64,000 nucleotides of DNA from an uncultured Propionibacteriaceae bacterium. Lineage in GTDB: Bacteria; Actinomycetota; Actinomycetes; Propionibacteriales; Propionibacteriaceae. Positions 56,370 through 64,000 of the stretch are shown here, one piece after another. The notes below the pieces were generated by a model, which ran no database searches, was not told the origin of the DNA, and saw only the letters and a program-made list of their open reading frames with translations. How positions within the stretch are numbered: position 1 is the first letter of the stretch; each line of letters starts with the position of its first letter. Made by a program: the position numbers and the translations under genes. The stretch is from the NCBI GenBank assembly GCA_945911015.1, contig CAMDZW010000013.1, positions 16,399-80,398 of the forward strand, written 5' to 3'.

Positions 56370-59300
56370 ATGGACAACATCATCTTCAGCCGCCGACGTG
56401 GCCTGCAGTTGCTACTCGCCGCGGGGGTTCTCCCGCCCGTCATCGGCGCCATCCGGCCCGCGCATGCAACGCCGGCCGCCGACCCCGCAGGCCCTCTGCC
56501 CGATGCCCTACGTCGCCTCCCGAAACCGGATCTCGTCATCAACCAGGCCGCCCAGATCAGCAATGATCGGATCCGGGTCACCTTCCACATCGCAACCTGG
56601 ACCGGCGGCCGCACCGTGGTGCGCACCATCGAGCTCCGTTCCGGTGGCATCTGGCAGGACGTCATCGGCCTCGACCAGGCCTTCGACGAGCAGTGGGTCG
56701 TCCACCCCGGGCCCCGGTTCGGCCATCCGGCCGCAGCACCGGTGTGGGTCGGCTTCGACACCGTGGAGCTGGTCGGCGAGCGCACTGTCGAGTTGACCTC
56801 CTCGGTCACCGACCAGTTCGACCTGACCGTACGGTGGGTGCTCGACAGTGATTTTCCTCAGCTGGACCATGTGTTGACCGCCCGTCGTTCCGATGATTTC
56901 ACGGTCTCCTACCAAGGCTTTGCTGCGATCTCACGCGATGACGTCAGCGAGGTGTTGTGTGGTGCGCGGCAACACGGTCAGATGGTGCTCGACAGCCCAG
57001 ATCCTTTGGGTGCTTGGGAACTCTTCATCCCGGCTGCATTGCTCGAGACCAGATCACGCACGCTGGGGGTGCACATCCCTGGCGAGGTGCTGGAGTTCAG
57101 CCATGCCCGACACGACCATGCCCAGCGCCAGCCCTTCGCCATGTCACTGCGGCGTGACGATGCCGACCTCAACCCCACCGTCCATGCCCCCTGGGGCAAT
57201 GACCTGACCCACCTCGATGCCGGCGACCAGCGGGGATTCAGCTTCGGCCTGGTGGTCGAGGAGTCGTCGCTGGCTGATGCAGTCACCAAGGTCGTACGGG
57301 AAGAGCTCGGCCTCACCGCCCACCGGGAGAATGTGTACGGCACATCGCTGACCGACACGGTGCACAACATGGTGGAGCTCATCCGGGACACCGCGGACGG
57401 CGATGACTCCGAGACGTTCCAGCCCTCCTTCTCGGGATGGTGGTCCCGAGGCAAGGGATTCGCCGACATCGAGGGAGACCAGAAGGTGAAGGCAGCAGCA
57501 GCTGGAGCCGTGTTGTCCGCGCACTACCTGACTTCGACACCGAACGACCAGGGCCTGTGGGACGAACGGGCCCGCCCAATGATCGAGTACCAAGCGTCCC
57601 GCCAACACATCAGTTTCACTCCGATCGCTTCTGCCACAGGGATCGAAGCCATGCGCAGCCTCGGTGGGACGCCAACCGACGCTGTCGCCCTGCATGCGGT
57701 GGACGAGCTTCTCCGTGGCGGGACCAGCGGCTTCCACCAGCTCGCCGTAGCGGCCACCGTGGAAGGACAATGGGCCAGCCACCGACCCTCCTTCTCCCCG
57801 GTGCTCGCGGCCCATCAGTTGACCGGCGATCCGAGTCTGCTGGCCGAGACGGTCGCGCTCGCCGAGGACTACATCACACACCGCATTGACCAGGGCCCCC
57901 AGGAACCGCCCGTCCGCAACTCCTTCGGCTACAACTACTGCGGTCATTGGGTGGATCTGTTCAACCTGTACGAGGTCACCGGCCGTGAGGACTTCCTGTC
58001 CGCGGCCCACCGGGAGGCACGGCGATTCATCACTCAGACGATGGTGCGCCCGGTCCCGTCTGGCCAGGTGAGGGTCGGCGAGGATCCGCTGATCACTCAA
58101 CAGTTCGACTGGCCGACCAGCACCCAGCCGGACTATCCCGGCACCGGGGTCACCCCCGAGGATGTGCCGGCCTGGCAGATGTCGACCACCGGTCTCACCT
58201 TCGAACAGCTGACCACCTACACCTACGGCGCCTCGACCGATCCGAACCCGGCAGGCGGTTTCACGTTGATCCCTTCCTGGGCAGGATCCCTGCGCAGGCT
58301 GGGACATCTGACCGAGGACGACGTTCTGGTCGATCTGTCCCACGACATGGTTGTGGGCCGTTTCGGCAACTATCCGGGCTACTACAGCCGCCAGTTCGAG
58401 ACGGCCTCTCTGAAACCGGACTTCCCCTGGGAGGGGCCACCGGGGATCACCTCGATCTACTACCACCACATCCCGGGCCATCTCGCCATGACCCTCGACT
58501 ACCTGATGTCGGAGGCCTTCACCCGCTCTGACGGTGCGATCAGATTCCCTCACGTCCTGGAGTCCAACTATGTCTTTTTCAACACCGCGGTGTACGGTCA
58601 CCGACCGGGTAGCTTCTTCGGGGAGGAGGGAGTGTGGCCCTGGTTTCCGAAATCCCTGCTCAGGCTGGACAATCCACAGATCAACTGGATCGCCGGGGTG
58701 GGCAACGACAGCCTCTATGTCGCACTGATGAACCAGACAGGTCGCCCCCAGCGGGTACAGGTCGATCTTGCCTCCCCACTGACCGGGATCACTACCGACA
58801 CCGAGGTGCGGGTGGACGTCCTGCGCAACTCGGGGGCGCTGCGTAGGACCCCTGCCCGGCAGGGTGCGGTCACCGTGACCGTCCCGGCGCACGGACTGGT
58901 CGCATTGGCCGTACGGGAGGTGTCGGTCTCAGTGCCGTGGCACCGCGAGCCCAGGGCAGTTGACCGCGGCACGACCAGTGCGGCAGTGGCCTCGCAGGTC
59001 AGGGGCATGTTGCTGCCGCGACCCGATGGAGCTGGTCATGATGCCTACGTCTCGCTCGCCGACGATCCGGACGATGCCGTCTTCGAGTACCGGATTGGAG
59101 CCGGCGAGTGGCAACGCAGCGAGGGCAAGCTGTTCCCGTACGAGTGGACGGTGCAGATCCCCGATCCGACTGAGACGTTCACCTACCGGGTGATCACACC
59201 CGAGGGCAGCAGTGATGAGACGACACTGGCAGCGCACCCGAGCCTGGTCGGCGAGGACACAGTCGGGTGGCTGGAGTTGCCGACGACCACGGTGGCGGGT

Positions 59301-60971
59301 GTCGAGCTGAGCGGTCGGGCCGTGGTCCACAACCGCAGTGAGGCGCCCATCACGTCCGAGGTGTCGCTGACCCTGCCCCAGGGATGGTCCGGAGCGGGTG
59401 GCGAAGTCACCGCAGCACCCGGGGAACAGGGCGAGACCGCGATCACCGTCGCGGTCCCCGAGGGGACGGTCGGCGCGGTGGAGATCTCCGGGACGGCCGG
59501 CGAGCTCGACCTGCCGGCGATCGGAATCACCGTGCGCGAGCCGGTCCGCGCCGTGGAGATGGTGGTGGCCGATCCGGTGATCGATGGCCGGGATGGATCG
59601 ACCACAGTGACCACGGTGTTGGTCAATTCCAGTCCGGTTGACCGAGAGGTGGAGCTGGAGCTGGACCCGTCGTCGGACCGGTGGTCTGTCGAGGCCACGC
59701 CGGCGACGGTCACCGTGCCCGCGGAGTCGGTGTTGCGGCACAGCTTCACCGTGCAGCCCGGTCAGGACGTGACCTGGCAGGACCAGACGACGCTGACCCT
59801 GTCGGTCGACGGCCACCAGGCCCAGACGGCACTGGTGGCTGTGCGCACCGATCCGACAGTCGTGCACAACGAACTGGCCTGGCCTGAGTACGGCGAGTAC
59901 GGCGAATGGCTGAACAGCGGGTTGCTCGGCTGGGATCGGCGGCGCACCCGCTACAGCGCGGAGGGAGTGCTCGGCGGCGCCGTACGGTGGCGGCCGCGGT
60001 TGCCCCAGGACGGCCCGTACGAGGTGTCGCTGTGGTATCCGCCGCACGCGTCGTCGGCACCGGCGGCGCGCCATGTGGTCCGTCACCGCGATGGTGAGGA
60101 GGTCTTCGAGATCGACCAGCGGACCGGCGGCGACGATTGGCAGGTGCTGGGGGTCTGGGACTTCACCGTTGACGGTCCGGCCGAGGTGAGCCTCGAGGTG
60201 ACCTCGGAGGGAGTGCATCGAGCGAGCGCGGTCCGGTTCCGTCCGATCAGCGATGCCGACCGGACGCCGACGCTGTCGATCGATCCCGGTCAGCCGGTGG
60301 CTGCCCCAGGCGAGTCGGGCACGGTGACAGCCGTCGTCGTCGCCGGACCGGGCGGATTCTCCGGAGAGGTGAGCTGTGCAGTGCCAACCGGATGGACCGT
60401 CCATCCTGACTCCTTCGAGGTCGATCTGGGTGCTGGTCAGAGTCACACCGAGGAACTCGCCGTCACTGCCGCCGACGAGGCGACGGTCGGGTCACTACAC
60501 GAGGTGCGGATCCGTGCCGCCGAGGTGCAGGCCTCAACCGTGATCCCTGTCGGTGAGCTCGACGGCGACCTGGTGGCGGCGGTGGACACCGGTGATGACG
60601 ATGCCCACAGCGAGTCGGGCCCGTGGGCGGGAAGCTCCACGCTGACGGGAGTCAACGGCGGCCCCACCCGGTATGCGCGCCCGGGAACCGGGGCGACAGC
60701 AACGTGGACACCCGCCCTGACCGCAGCAGGTTGGTATCGGGTCAGCGTCTGGTACCCGTACTACTACCTCAACACCCGCTCCGCTTCCTACACGGTCGGC
60801 GATGCCGAGATCACGCTGGACCAGACCGAGCAGGGCGGTCAGTGGCGAGTCCTCGGCTGGTGGTCGCTGACCGCAACTGAGGCCACGGTGACCGTCACCG
60901 GTCACGACGAACGGGACCTGCGGGCCGACGCGGTCCGCTGGGAACTGGTGGTGCCAGCCGTCACCACTTGA
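56370..60971 (+). CDS. Tat-exported 1,533-residue polysaccharide-degrading multidomain protein
   Basis: Signal SRRRGLQLLLAAG. Residues about 50-300 form a beta-rich N-domain. About 330-760 form a helical barrel-like region (GFADIEGDQKVKAAAAGAVL, RQHISFTPIASATGIEAM, FGYNYCGHWVDLFNLYEV) of the (alpha/alpha) toroid kind seen in lyases and glycosidases. Residues about 960-1160 hold repeated NEW3-like beta modules (VELSGRAVVHNRSEAPITSEV). Two golvesin/xanthan-lyase-type binding domains lie at about 1171-1290 (FEIDQRTGGDDWQVLGVWDF) and 1397-1527 (LDQTEQGGQWRVLGWWSL). I do not recognise the catalytic family. ATG 56370 has GAGGAAG upstream, and a LacI operator precedes it. It probably cleaves or debranches polymer outside the cell. 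Confidence 0.7.
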   Translation: MDNIIFSRRRGLQLLLAAGVLPPVIGAIRPAHATPAADPAGPLPDALRRLPKPDLVINQAAQISNDRIRVTFHIATWTGGRTVVRTIELRSGGIWQDVIGLDQAFDEQWVVHPGPRFGHPAAAPVWVGFDTVELVGERTVELTSSVTDQFDLTVRWVLDSDFPQLDHVLTARRSDDFTVSYQGFAAISRDDVSEVLCGARQHGQMVLDSPDPLGAWELFIPAALLETRSRTLGVHIPGEVLEFSHARHDHAQRQPFAMSLRRDDADLNPTVHAPWGNDLTHLDAGDQRGFSFGLVVEESSLADAVTKVVREELGLTAHRENVYGTSLTDTVHNMVELIRDTADGDDSETFQPSFSGWWSRGKGFADIEGDQKVKAAAAGAVLSAHYLTSTPNDQGLWDERARPMIEYQASRQHISFTPIASATGIEAMRSLGGTPTDAVALHAVDELLRGGTSGFHQLAVAATVEGQWASHRPSFSPVLAAHQLTGDPSLLAETVALAEDYITHRIDQGPQEPPVRNSFGYNYCGHWVDLFNLYEVTGREDFLSAAHREARRFITQTMVRPVPSGQVRVGEDPLITQQFDWPTSTQPDYPGTGVTPEDVPAWQMSTTGLTFEQLTTYTYGASTDPNPAGGFTLIPSWAGSLRRLGHLTEDDVLVDLSHDMVVGRFGNYPGYYSRQFETASLKPDFPWEGPPGITSIYYHHIPGHLAMTLDYLMSEAFTRSDGAIRFPHVLESNYVFFNTAVYGHRPGSFFGEEGVWPWFPKSLLRLDNPQINWIAGVGNDSLYVALMNQTGRPQRVQVDLASPLTGITTDTEVRVDVLRNSGALRRTPARQGAVTVTVPAHGLVALAVREVSVSVPWHREPRAVDRGTTSAAVASQVRGMLLPRPDGAGHDAYVSLADDPDDAVFEYRIGAGEWQRSEGKLFPYEWTVQIPDPTETFTYRVITPEGSSDETTLAAHPSLVGEDTVGWLELPTTTVAGVELSGRAVVHNRSEAPITSEVSLTLPQGWSGAGGEVTAAPGEQGETAITVAVPEGTVGAVEISGTAGELDLPAIGITVREPVRAVEMVVADPVIDGRDGSTTVTTVLVNSSPVDREVELELDPSSDRWSVEATPATVTVPAESVLRHSFTVQPGQDVTWQDQTTLTLSVDGHQAQTALVAVRTDPTVVHNELAWPEYGEYGEWLNSGLLGWDRRRTRYSAEGVLGGAVRWRPRLPQDGPYEVSLWYPPHASSAPAARHVVRHRDGEEVFEIDQRTGGDDWQVLGVWDFTVDGPAEVSLEVTSEGVHRASAVRFRPISDADRTPTLSIDPGQPVAAPGESGTVTAVVVAGPGGFSGEVSCAVPTGWTVHPDSFEVDLGAGQSHTEELAVTAADEATVGSLHEVRIRAAEVQASTVIPVGELDGDLVAAVDTGDDDAHSESGPWAGSSTLTGVNGGPTRYARPGTGATATWTPALTAAGWYRVSVWYPYYYLNTRSASYTVGDAEITLDQTEQGGQWRVLGWWSLTATEATVTVTGHDERDLRADAVRWELVVPAVTT

Positions 60972-60992
60972 CCTCAACCCAACTTGAGGTCA
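60969..60992 (+). terminator. Hairpin at the stop of the 1,533-residue protein gene
   Basis: TGACCTCAA (60969-60977) and TTGAGGTCA (60984-60992) form a perfect 9-base-pair stem with a six-base loop. The stop codon TGA is the first stem triplet. No T tract follows. Confidence 0.5.
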
Positions 60993-61005
60993 TAACGTCG
61001 TGACT

Positions 61006-61061
61006 GTGGTGGCCGACCGGACTCCTTCCAAACGCGTGCGAACAGTCCGGACGGCCGCCAC
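61006..61061. terminator. Long hairpin, probable terminator
   Basis: GTGGTGGCCGACCGGACT (61006-61023) pairs over 18 positions with 61044-61061 (one A-A mismatch, one T.G pair) around a 20-base loop. It lies between the 1,533-residue protein and the next gene and may end transcription; it could also be a small structured RNA. Confidence 0.55.
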
Positions 61062-61102
61062 AACCATGTGAACCTCCTGGCTGTCCTGCGCGTGGGGAGG
61101 GC

Positions 61103-61525
61103 ATGACAGCATCTCGTTGGTTCCGGATCATTGCCTCGGGCGTCATCGGCTTCGGCGCGGTGGCGGGCCTGTTGGCCTACACCGTCGTCGCCTTGACCAC
61201 GCCGACCTACACGGGCGGCTGCATCGTGATGCCGCGGCCGAGCATCGCCGGCGCACTCGTGATGTTCGTGATGGCAGCGCTGATCACGGCACTGTTGGCC
61301 TTCGCCCGCACCACCAATTCGGCGTTGATCGGGTCACTGATCCTGTTCGGGCTCTCGACCAACGTCTCGGACGACTTCCTCGGTCCGTACGGGGCATTGC
61401 TGGGTGCGGCCGTGCTCATCATCGGCGTGATCGCCAAATGTGTGGAGGAGTTTCCCGCGCTGCAGCGTCAGTCGTCGTCGAAGTCCCAGAGCGACACATC
61501 GGGCCCCGGGTCCAACCAGTCCTGA
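61103..61525 (+). CDS. Small four-helix membrane protein of unknown function
   Basis: 140 residues with four hydrophobic stretches (about 7-30, 46-66, 70-85, 90-110): IASGVIGFGAVAGLLAYTVV, AGALVMFVMAALITALLAFA. The C-terminus is polar. GGAGG lies close before ATG 61103. No family recognised. The last 58 bases overlap the convergent HNH gene. Confidence 0.65.
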   Translation: MTASRWFRIIASGVIGFGAVAGLLAYTVVALTTPTYTGGCIVMPRPSIAGALVMFVMAALITALLAFARTTNSALIGSLILFGLSTNVSDDFLGPYGALLGAAVLIIGVIAKCVEEFPALQRQSSSKSQSDTSGPGSNQS

Positions 61526-62946
61526 CTGGCCAGCAGCAGACGTCTTCGCTCGAACGGCGCCCGAGCCACCAGCTTGGTGATGTCGACCGTCGTGTCGGGA
61601 GTGACCAGGTAGGTCTGTCCCAGCGGGCTCACCCAGACAAAGGCACGCGGTGCCACCTGCCGAGAAATCCAACCCTCATGGGTCTTCAGCCGATGATGGG
61701 TCCGACACAGCGGTGCCAGATCATCGGTCGAGGTGATCTGCCCCTCGATCCACGCATCGACGTGGTCGGCATCCCAACTGTCGAGCAGGGTGCCGTCCTC
61801 GTTGAGCTGGACCGAGACCGGGTGGGCCAGGTGCTCACAGGACGGAAAGACGCAGTGGCCGTACTGCAGCGCGACATGTTCGCGTTGCGGAGCTGACGGT
61901 GGATAGCAGTCGGAGACGATCGGCTGGTTGAGGTCGATCACCTTGGTGACCTTGATGTTCCAGAACGGACTGGCACACCAAGCCTTCAACTGTTCGACGC
62001 TCAGATCCTGTTTTCCATTGAGCCGGAGCAAGGTCTGCGCCTCGGGACCGCCGGTGATCGTGTCGCCCTTGACCACGACATAGAGCCGCAGGTCCCTTCG
62101 TGGGGTCAGCCGGTCCGCGGGCGTGCCGCCATTCCCGTCCGACGGTGCGGGTGGGGTCTGCTGCATCTCGAGAGCGGCCTCCCCGACCACGCCACAGGCC
62201 TTGGCCATCCGCTCATCGAAGGAGGAGTTGTCGCCGGCCTTGCCCAGGTCGGTGGCGATCGTGCGGAGTGCCTTCTCCAAGGCCTGCGCATCGGCCGGGT
62301 CGAGCGTGCCCTCCATCGTGGTGCGATCCGGACCGATCCGGCCGCTGTTGTTGAACCGCACTCCGAGACGGCGTGCCTGGCGTACCGGTTCGTTGCCCAT
62401 GAACCGACGATGCACCTCGGTCAGCATGCGGCGGGCGACCATCGCGCCGACCCGGCGCGGGAACTTGACCAGTTGGTCGTCCAGAACCTTGAAGCCCTTG
62501 TTCGAAAGCCGCGGTGAGACCGACCGGGCGATCATCTTGACCACACCGACATCGATGCGCAGCTGCTGCACCATTTCCCAGACCTGCGGCAGCATCCGCC
62601 GGACCAGCACTGCCTCGTACAACATGTTCTTGGTGACCATCTGGGAGCGGCCGATCCGTGCGGCGATCTCGGCGACCGCTCCGACGCGGACCGGTGGCAG
62701 GTCCAGCACCGGCCAGATCCCGCCGTCGGCGTCGATGTAGGGCTCTTCCGGATCACGGTCGTACCACGACTCGCAGCCCTGCTTGCCGCGCGGATAGGCC
62801 TCGTCCACCAGCCGGGCGAACAGGACAAAGCGGTCAGCAGCGGCGCGTGACTCCACGAAGGACAGGTCGTCAAAAGCGTCCAGGCAGCCGGCGAACCCCA
62901 CGGACTGCTCCACCCGACCTCGGGTCTGCGTCATCGTCATTGCCAT
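61468..62946 (-). CDS. DUF222 / HNH endonuclease-domain protein
   Basis: 492 residues. The N-terminal DUF222 region covers about 60-300 (RMLTEVHRRFMGNEPVRQA). C-terminal HNH-like motif: the two-Cys segment YGHCVFPSCEHLAHPV, then DADHVDAWIEGQITSTDDLAPLCRTHHRLK with the metal-binding His. These multicopy actinobacterial proteins (REP13E12-like) are thought to be nucleases of uncertain role. Start ATG 62946 has GGAGG about eight bases upstream; an ATG at 62979 is not needed. It is not adjacent to any phage gene. Confidence 0.88.
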   Translation of the reverse strand: MAMTMTQTRGRVEQSVGFAGCLDAFDDLSFVESRAAADRFVLFARLVDEAYPRGKQGCESWYDRDPEEPYIDADGGIWPVLDLPPVRVGAVAEIAARIGRSQMVTKNMLYEAVLVRRMLPQVWEMVQQLRIDVGVVKMIARSVSPRLSNKGFKVLDDQLVKFPRRVGAMVARRMLTEVHRRFMGNEPVRQARRLGVRFNNSGRIGPDRTTMEGTLDPADAQALEKALRTIATDLGKAGDNSSFDERMAKACGVVGEAALEMQQTPPAPSDGNGGTPADRLTPRRDLRLYVVVKGDTITGGPEAQTLLRLNGKQDLSVEQLKAWCASPFWNIKVTKVIDLNQPIVSDCYPPSAPQREHVALQYGHCVFPSCEHLAHPVSVQLNEDGTLLDSWDADHVDAWIEGQITSTDDLAPLCRTHHRLKTHEGWISRQVAPRAFVWVSPLGQTYLVTPDTTVDITKLVARAPFERRRLLLASQDWLDPGPDVSLWDFDDD

Positions 62947-63215
62947 CGTCGCCACCTCCTTGGGCCACTCTGTCGCCACAGTCTATACATACACATGTAC
63001 GATTTCAAGAGCCTCTGTCGACCAGTTCCGCCGACCTGCTTCCATCCTGCCTCCCCGGTCTGACAAAACCCTTTGCACTCCCGGCCAGCGTCGGACAGGA
63101 TCAAGGCTGAAGTGGTCACACAGCAGGTGTGGCCTCGACGAAGGAGGTGCGACATGTCCACGACTGTCCCCGGGCCTGACCGCCCACATCACTTCTTCGA
63201 GGAGCACCTCACACC
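62947..63215. other. Intergenic region between divergent HNH and RIO-kinase genes
   Basis: Holds an A/T-rich stretch (about 62983-63008) with TACATACACATGTACG, probably the HNH promoter. No gene is recognised in the rest. Confidence 0.5.
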
Positions 63216-64000
63216 ATGGACTTCACCTTCCGCCCGACCACGGAGCTCGCTGACAACCAACGCTGGTCCAGCTGGCCAGACATCGAACGACTCTGCCGCG
63301 GGCCGGAACCACGCCCCGCCTGGGTCATCACCGAGGCGGCAGCAATCGACACCGACCTCGGAATCCTCAAGACAGGCAAGGAAGCTGACTGCTTCCTGGT
63401 CGACCGTTCAGTCCCTGAGGACCCCACCCGTACGTCTCTGATGGTCGCCAAGCGCTATCGCGATCTCGACCATCGCAGCTTCCGCCGGGCCGACAGCTAC
63501 ACCGAGGGCTGGACCACCAAACGCAGCCGCGACGTCCGCGCCGTCAACCGCAAGAGCGCGTACGGGCGCCAGGTCCAGCAGGGCCAGTGGGCCGTCTCCG
63601 AGTGGGACGCCCTCACCCGACTCTGGCCACTCGGCGTCCCGGTCCCCTACCCGATCCAGATCGACGGCACCGAGATCTGCATGGAGTACGTCACCGACGG
63701 TGACGAGACCGCACCCCGGCTGGCCGGACTCAGACCCACCCCGGACCTGCTCGAGGAACTGTGGCACCAACTCACCACGGCGCTGGAACTGATCACCGAA
63801 CTGGGGCTGGTCCATGGTGACCTCTCCCCGTACAACATTCTGGTCAGTGACGGCAGGCTGATGATCATCGACCTGCCGCAGCTGATCGATCTGCGCGCGA
63901 ACCCGGCCGGGCCGGACTTCCTGCACCGCGACTGCGTCAACGTCTGTACGTGGTTCGCCCGGCGTGGCCTCGAGGTCGACGCCGACGAACTGACCTCTCA
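63216..64000 (+). CDS. RIO-like serine kinase (3' end outside window)
   Basis: 261 codons visible. RIO1-like features: ILKTGKEADCFLVDR (flexible nucleotide loop), VAKRYRDLDHRSFRRADSY, and catalytic loop LVHGDLSPYNILV followed by IIDLPQLIDL with the metal-binding Asp. RIO kinases are cytoplasmic, act as atypical Ser kinases or ATPases, and bacterial copies are uncharacterised. Start ATG 63216 follows GAGGAG. The open frame runs to the window edge. Confidence 0.85.
   Translation, partial: MDFTFRPTTELADNQRWSSWPDIERLCRGPEPRPAWVITEAAAIDTDLGILKTGKEADCFLVDRSVPEDPTRTSLMVAKRYRDLDHRSFRRADSYTEGWTTKRSRDVRAVNRKSAYGRQVQQGQWAVSEWDALTRLWPLGVPVPYPIQIDGTEICMEYVTDGDETAPRLAGLRPTPDLLEELWHQLTTALELITELGLVHGDLSPYNILVSDGRLMIIDLPQLIDLRANPAGPDFLHRDCVNVCTWFARRGLEVDADELTS

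Noticed and set aside
57144..58892. Long minus-strand open frame inside the 1,533-residue gene
   Set aside because: No domain, antisense-like composition; the plus-strand gene has signal peptide, domains and operator.
61468..62946. HNH gene as evidence of a prophage or defence island
   Set aside because: DUF222-HNH proteins are common scattered repeats in actinomycetes; no phage or defence genes are next to it.

Overview
The window is high-GC DNA from an actinomycete. GroEL ends in a GGMGGMGF tail and is preceded by two CIRCE boxes, there is an IdeR/DtxR iron box, and DUF3263, DUF4032 and DUF222-HNH proteins are present. The gene set fits a soil or sediment Propionibacteriaceae-like bacterium, but that family placement is inference. 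No phage, plasmid or CRISPR region was found. The only mobile-element trace is a decayed ISL3 transposase.

The dominant theme is carbohydrate polymer use. Three paralogous modules lie about 5-60 kb along the window. Each has a LacI regulator, a Tat/lipoprotein solute-binding protein (SBP), a cytoplasmic PF12831-type FAD-dependent oxidoreductase and one or more carbohydrate-active enzymes. Module 1 (5.3-13.6 kb) holds a FAD enzyme divergent from an IclR regulator, then LacI, SBP and an exported putative glycosidase. Module 2 (37.3-47.8 kb) holds an SGNH esterase, a PL8 polysaccharide lyase, a TIM-barrel-like protein, a FAD enzyme, two ABC permeases, an SBP and LacI. Module 3 (50.1-61.0 kb) holds a GH20-like enzyme, a FAD enzyme, an SBP, LacI and a 1,533-residue exported multidomain protein. 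In module 3 the same palindrome sits in both LacI-flanking promoters. A golvesin/xanthan-lyase-type carbohydrate-binding domain occurs once inside the PL8 lyase and twice in the 1,533-residue protein, tying modules 2 and 3 to related substrates. The inferred flow is: Tat-exported enzymes cut the polymer, SBPs capture the oligosaccharides, ABC transport brings them in (the MsmK/UgpC-like ATPase at 26.9 kb may energise it), and FAD oxidoreductases and the GH20-like enzyme process them in the cytoplasm.

The rest is housekeeping and metabolism. 0-4.6 kb: a FAD/SDR pair divergent from the acetate symporter operon. 4.6-5.3 kb: a decayed patch with ISL3 and groEL relics. 13.7-17.4 kb: groEL, DUF3263, manA and tRNA-Thr. 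17.5-21.8 kb: a frameshifted siderophore SBP behind an iron box, Ada-AlkA and Ogt DNA repair, DedA-like and ABM proteins. 21.9-29.5 kb: sdaA, a cobalamin riboswitch with metE, an inositol-phosphatase-like gene, the ABC ATPase and DUF4032. 29.5-37.2 kb: a Gfo/Idh/MocA oxidoreductase, an acyl-CoA dehydrogenase/SDR/ArsR operon facing an MFS exporter across a three-site operator, and a glycolate oxidase/aminotransferase pair. 47.8-50.1 kb: cysS and rlmB. 61-64 kb: a small membrane protein, a DUF222-HNH protein and a RIO-like kinase cut by the window edge.
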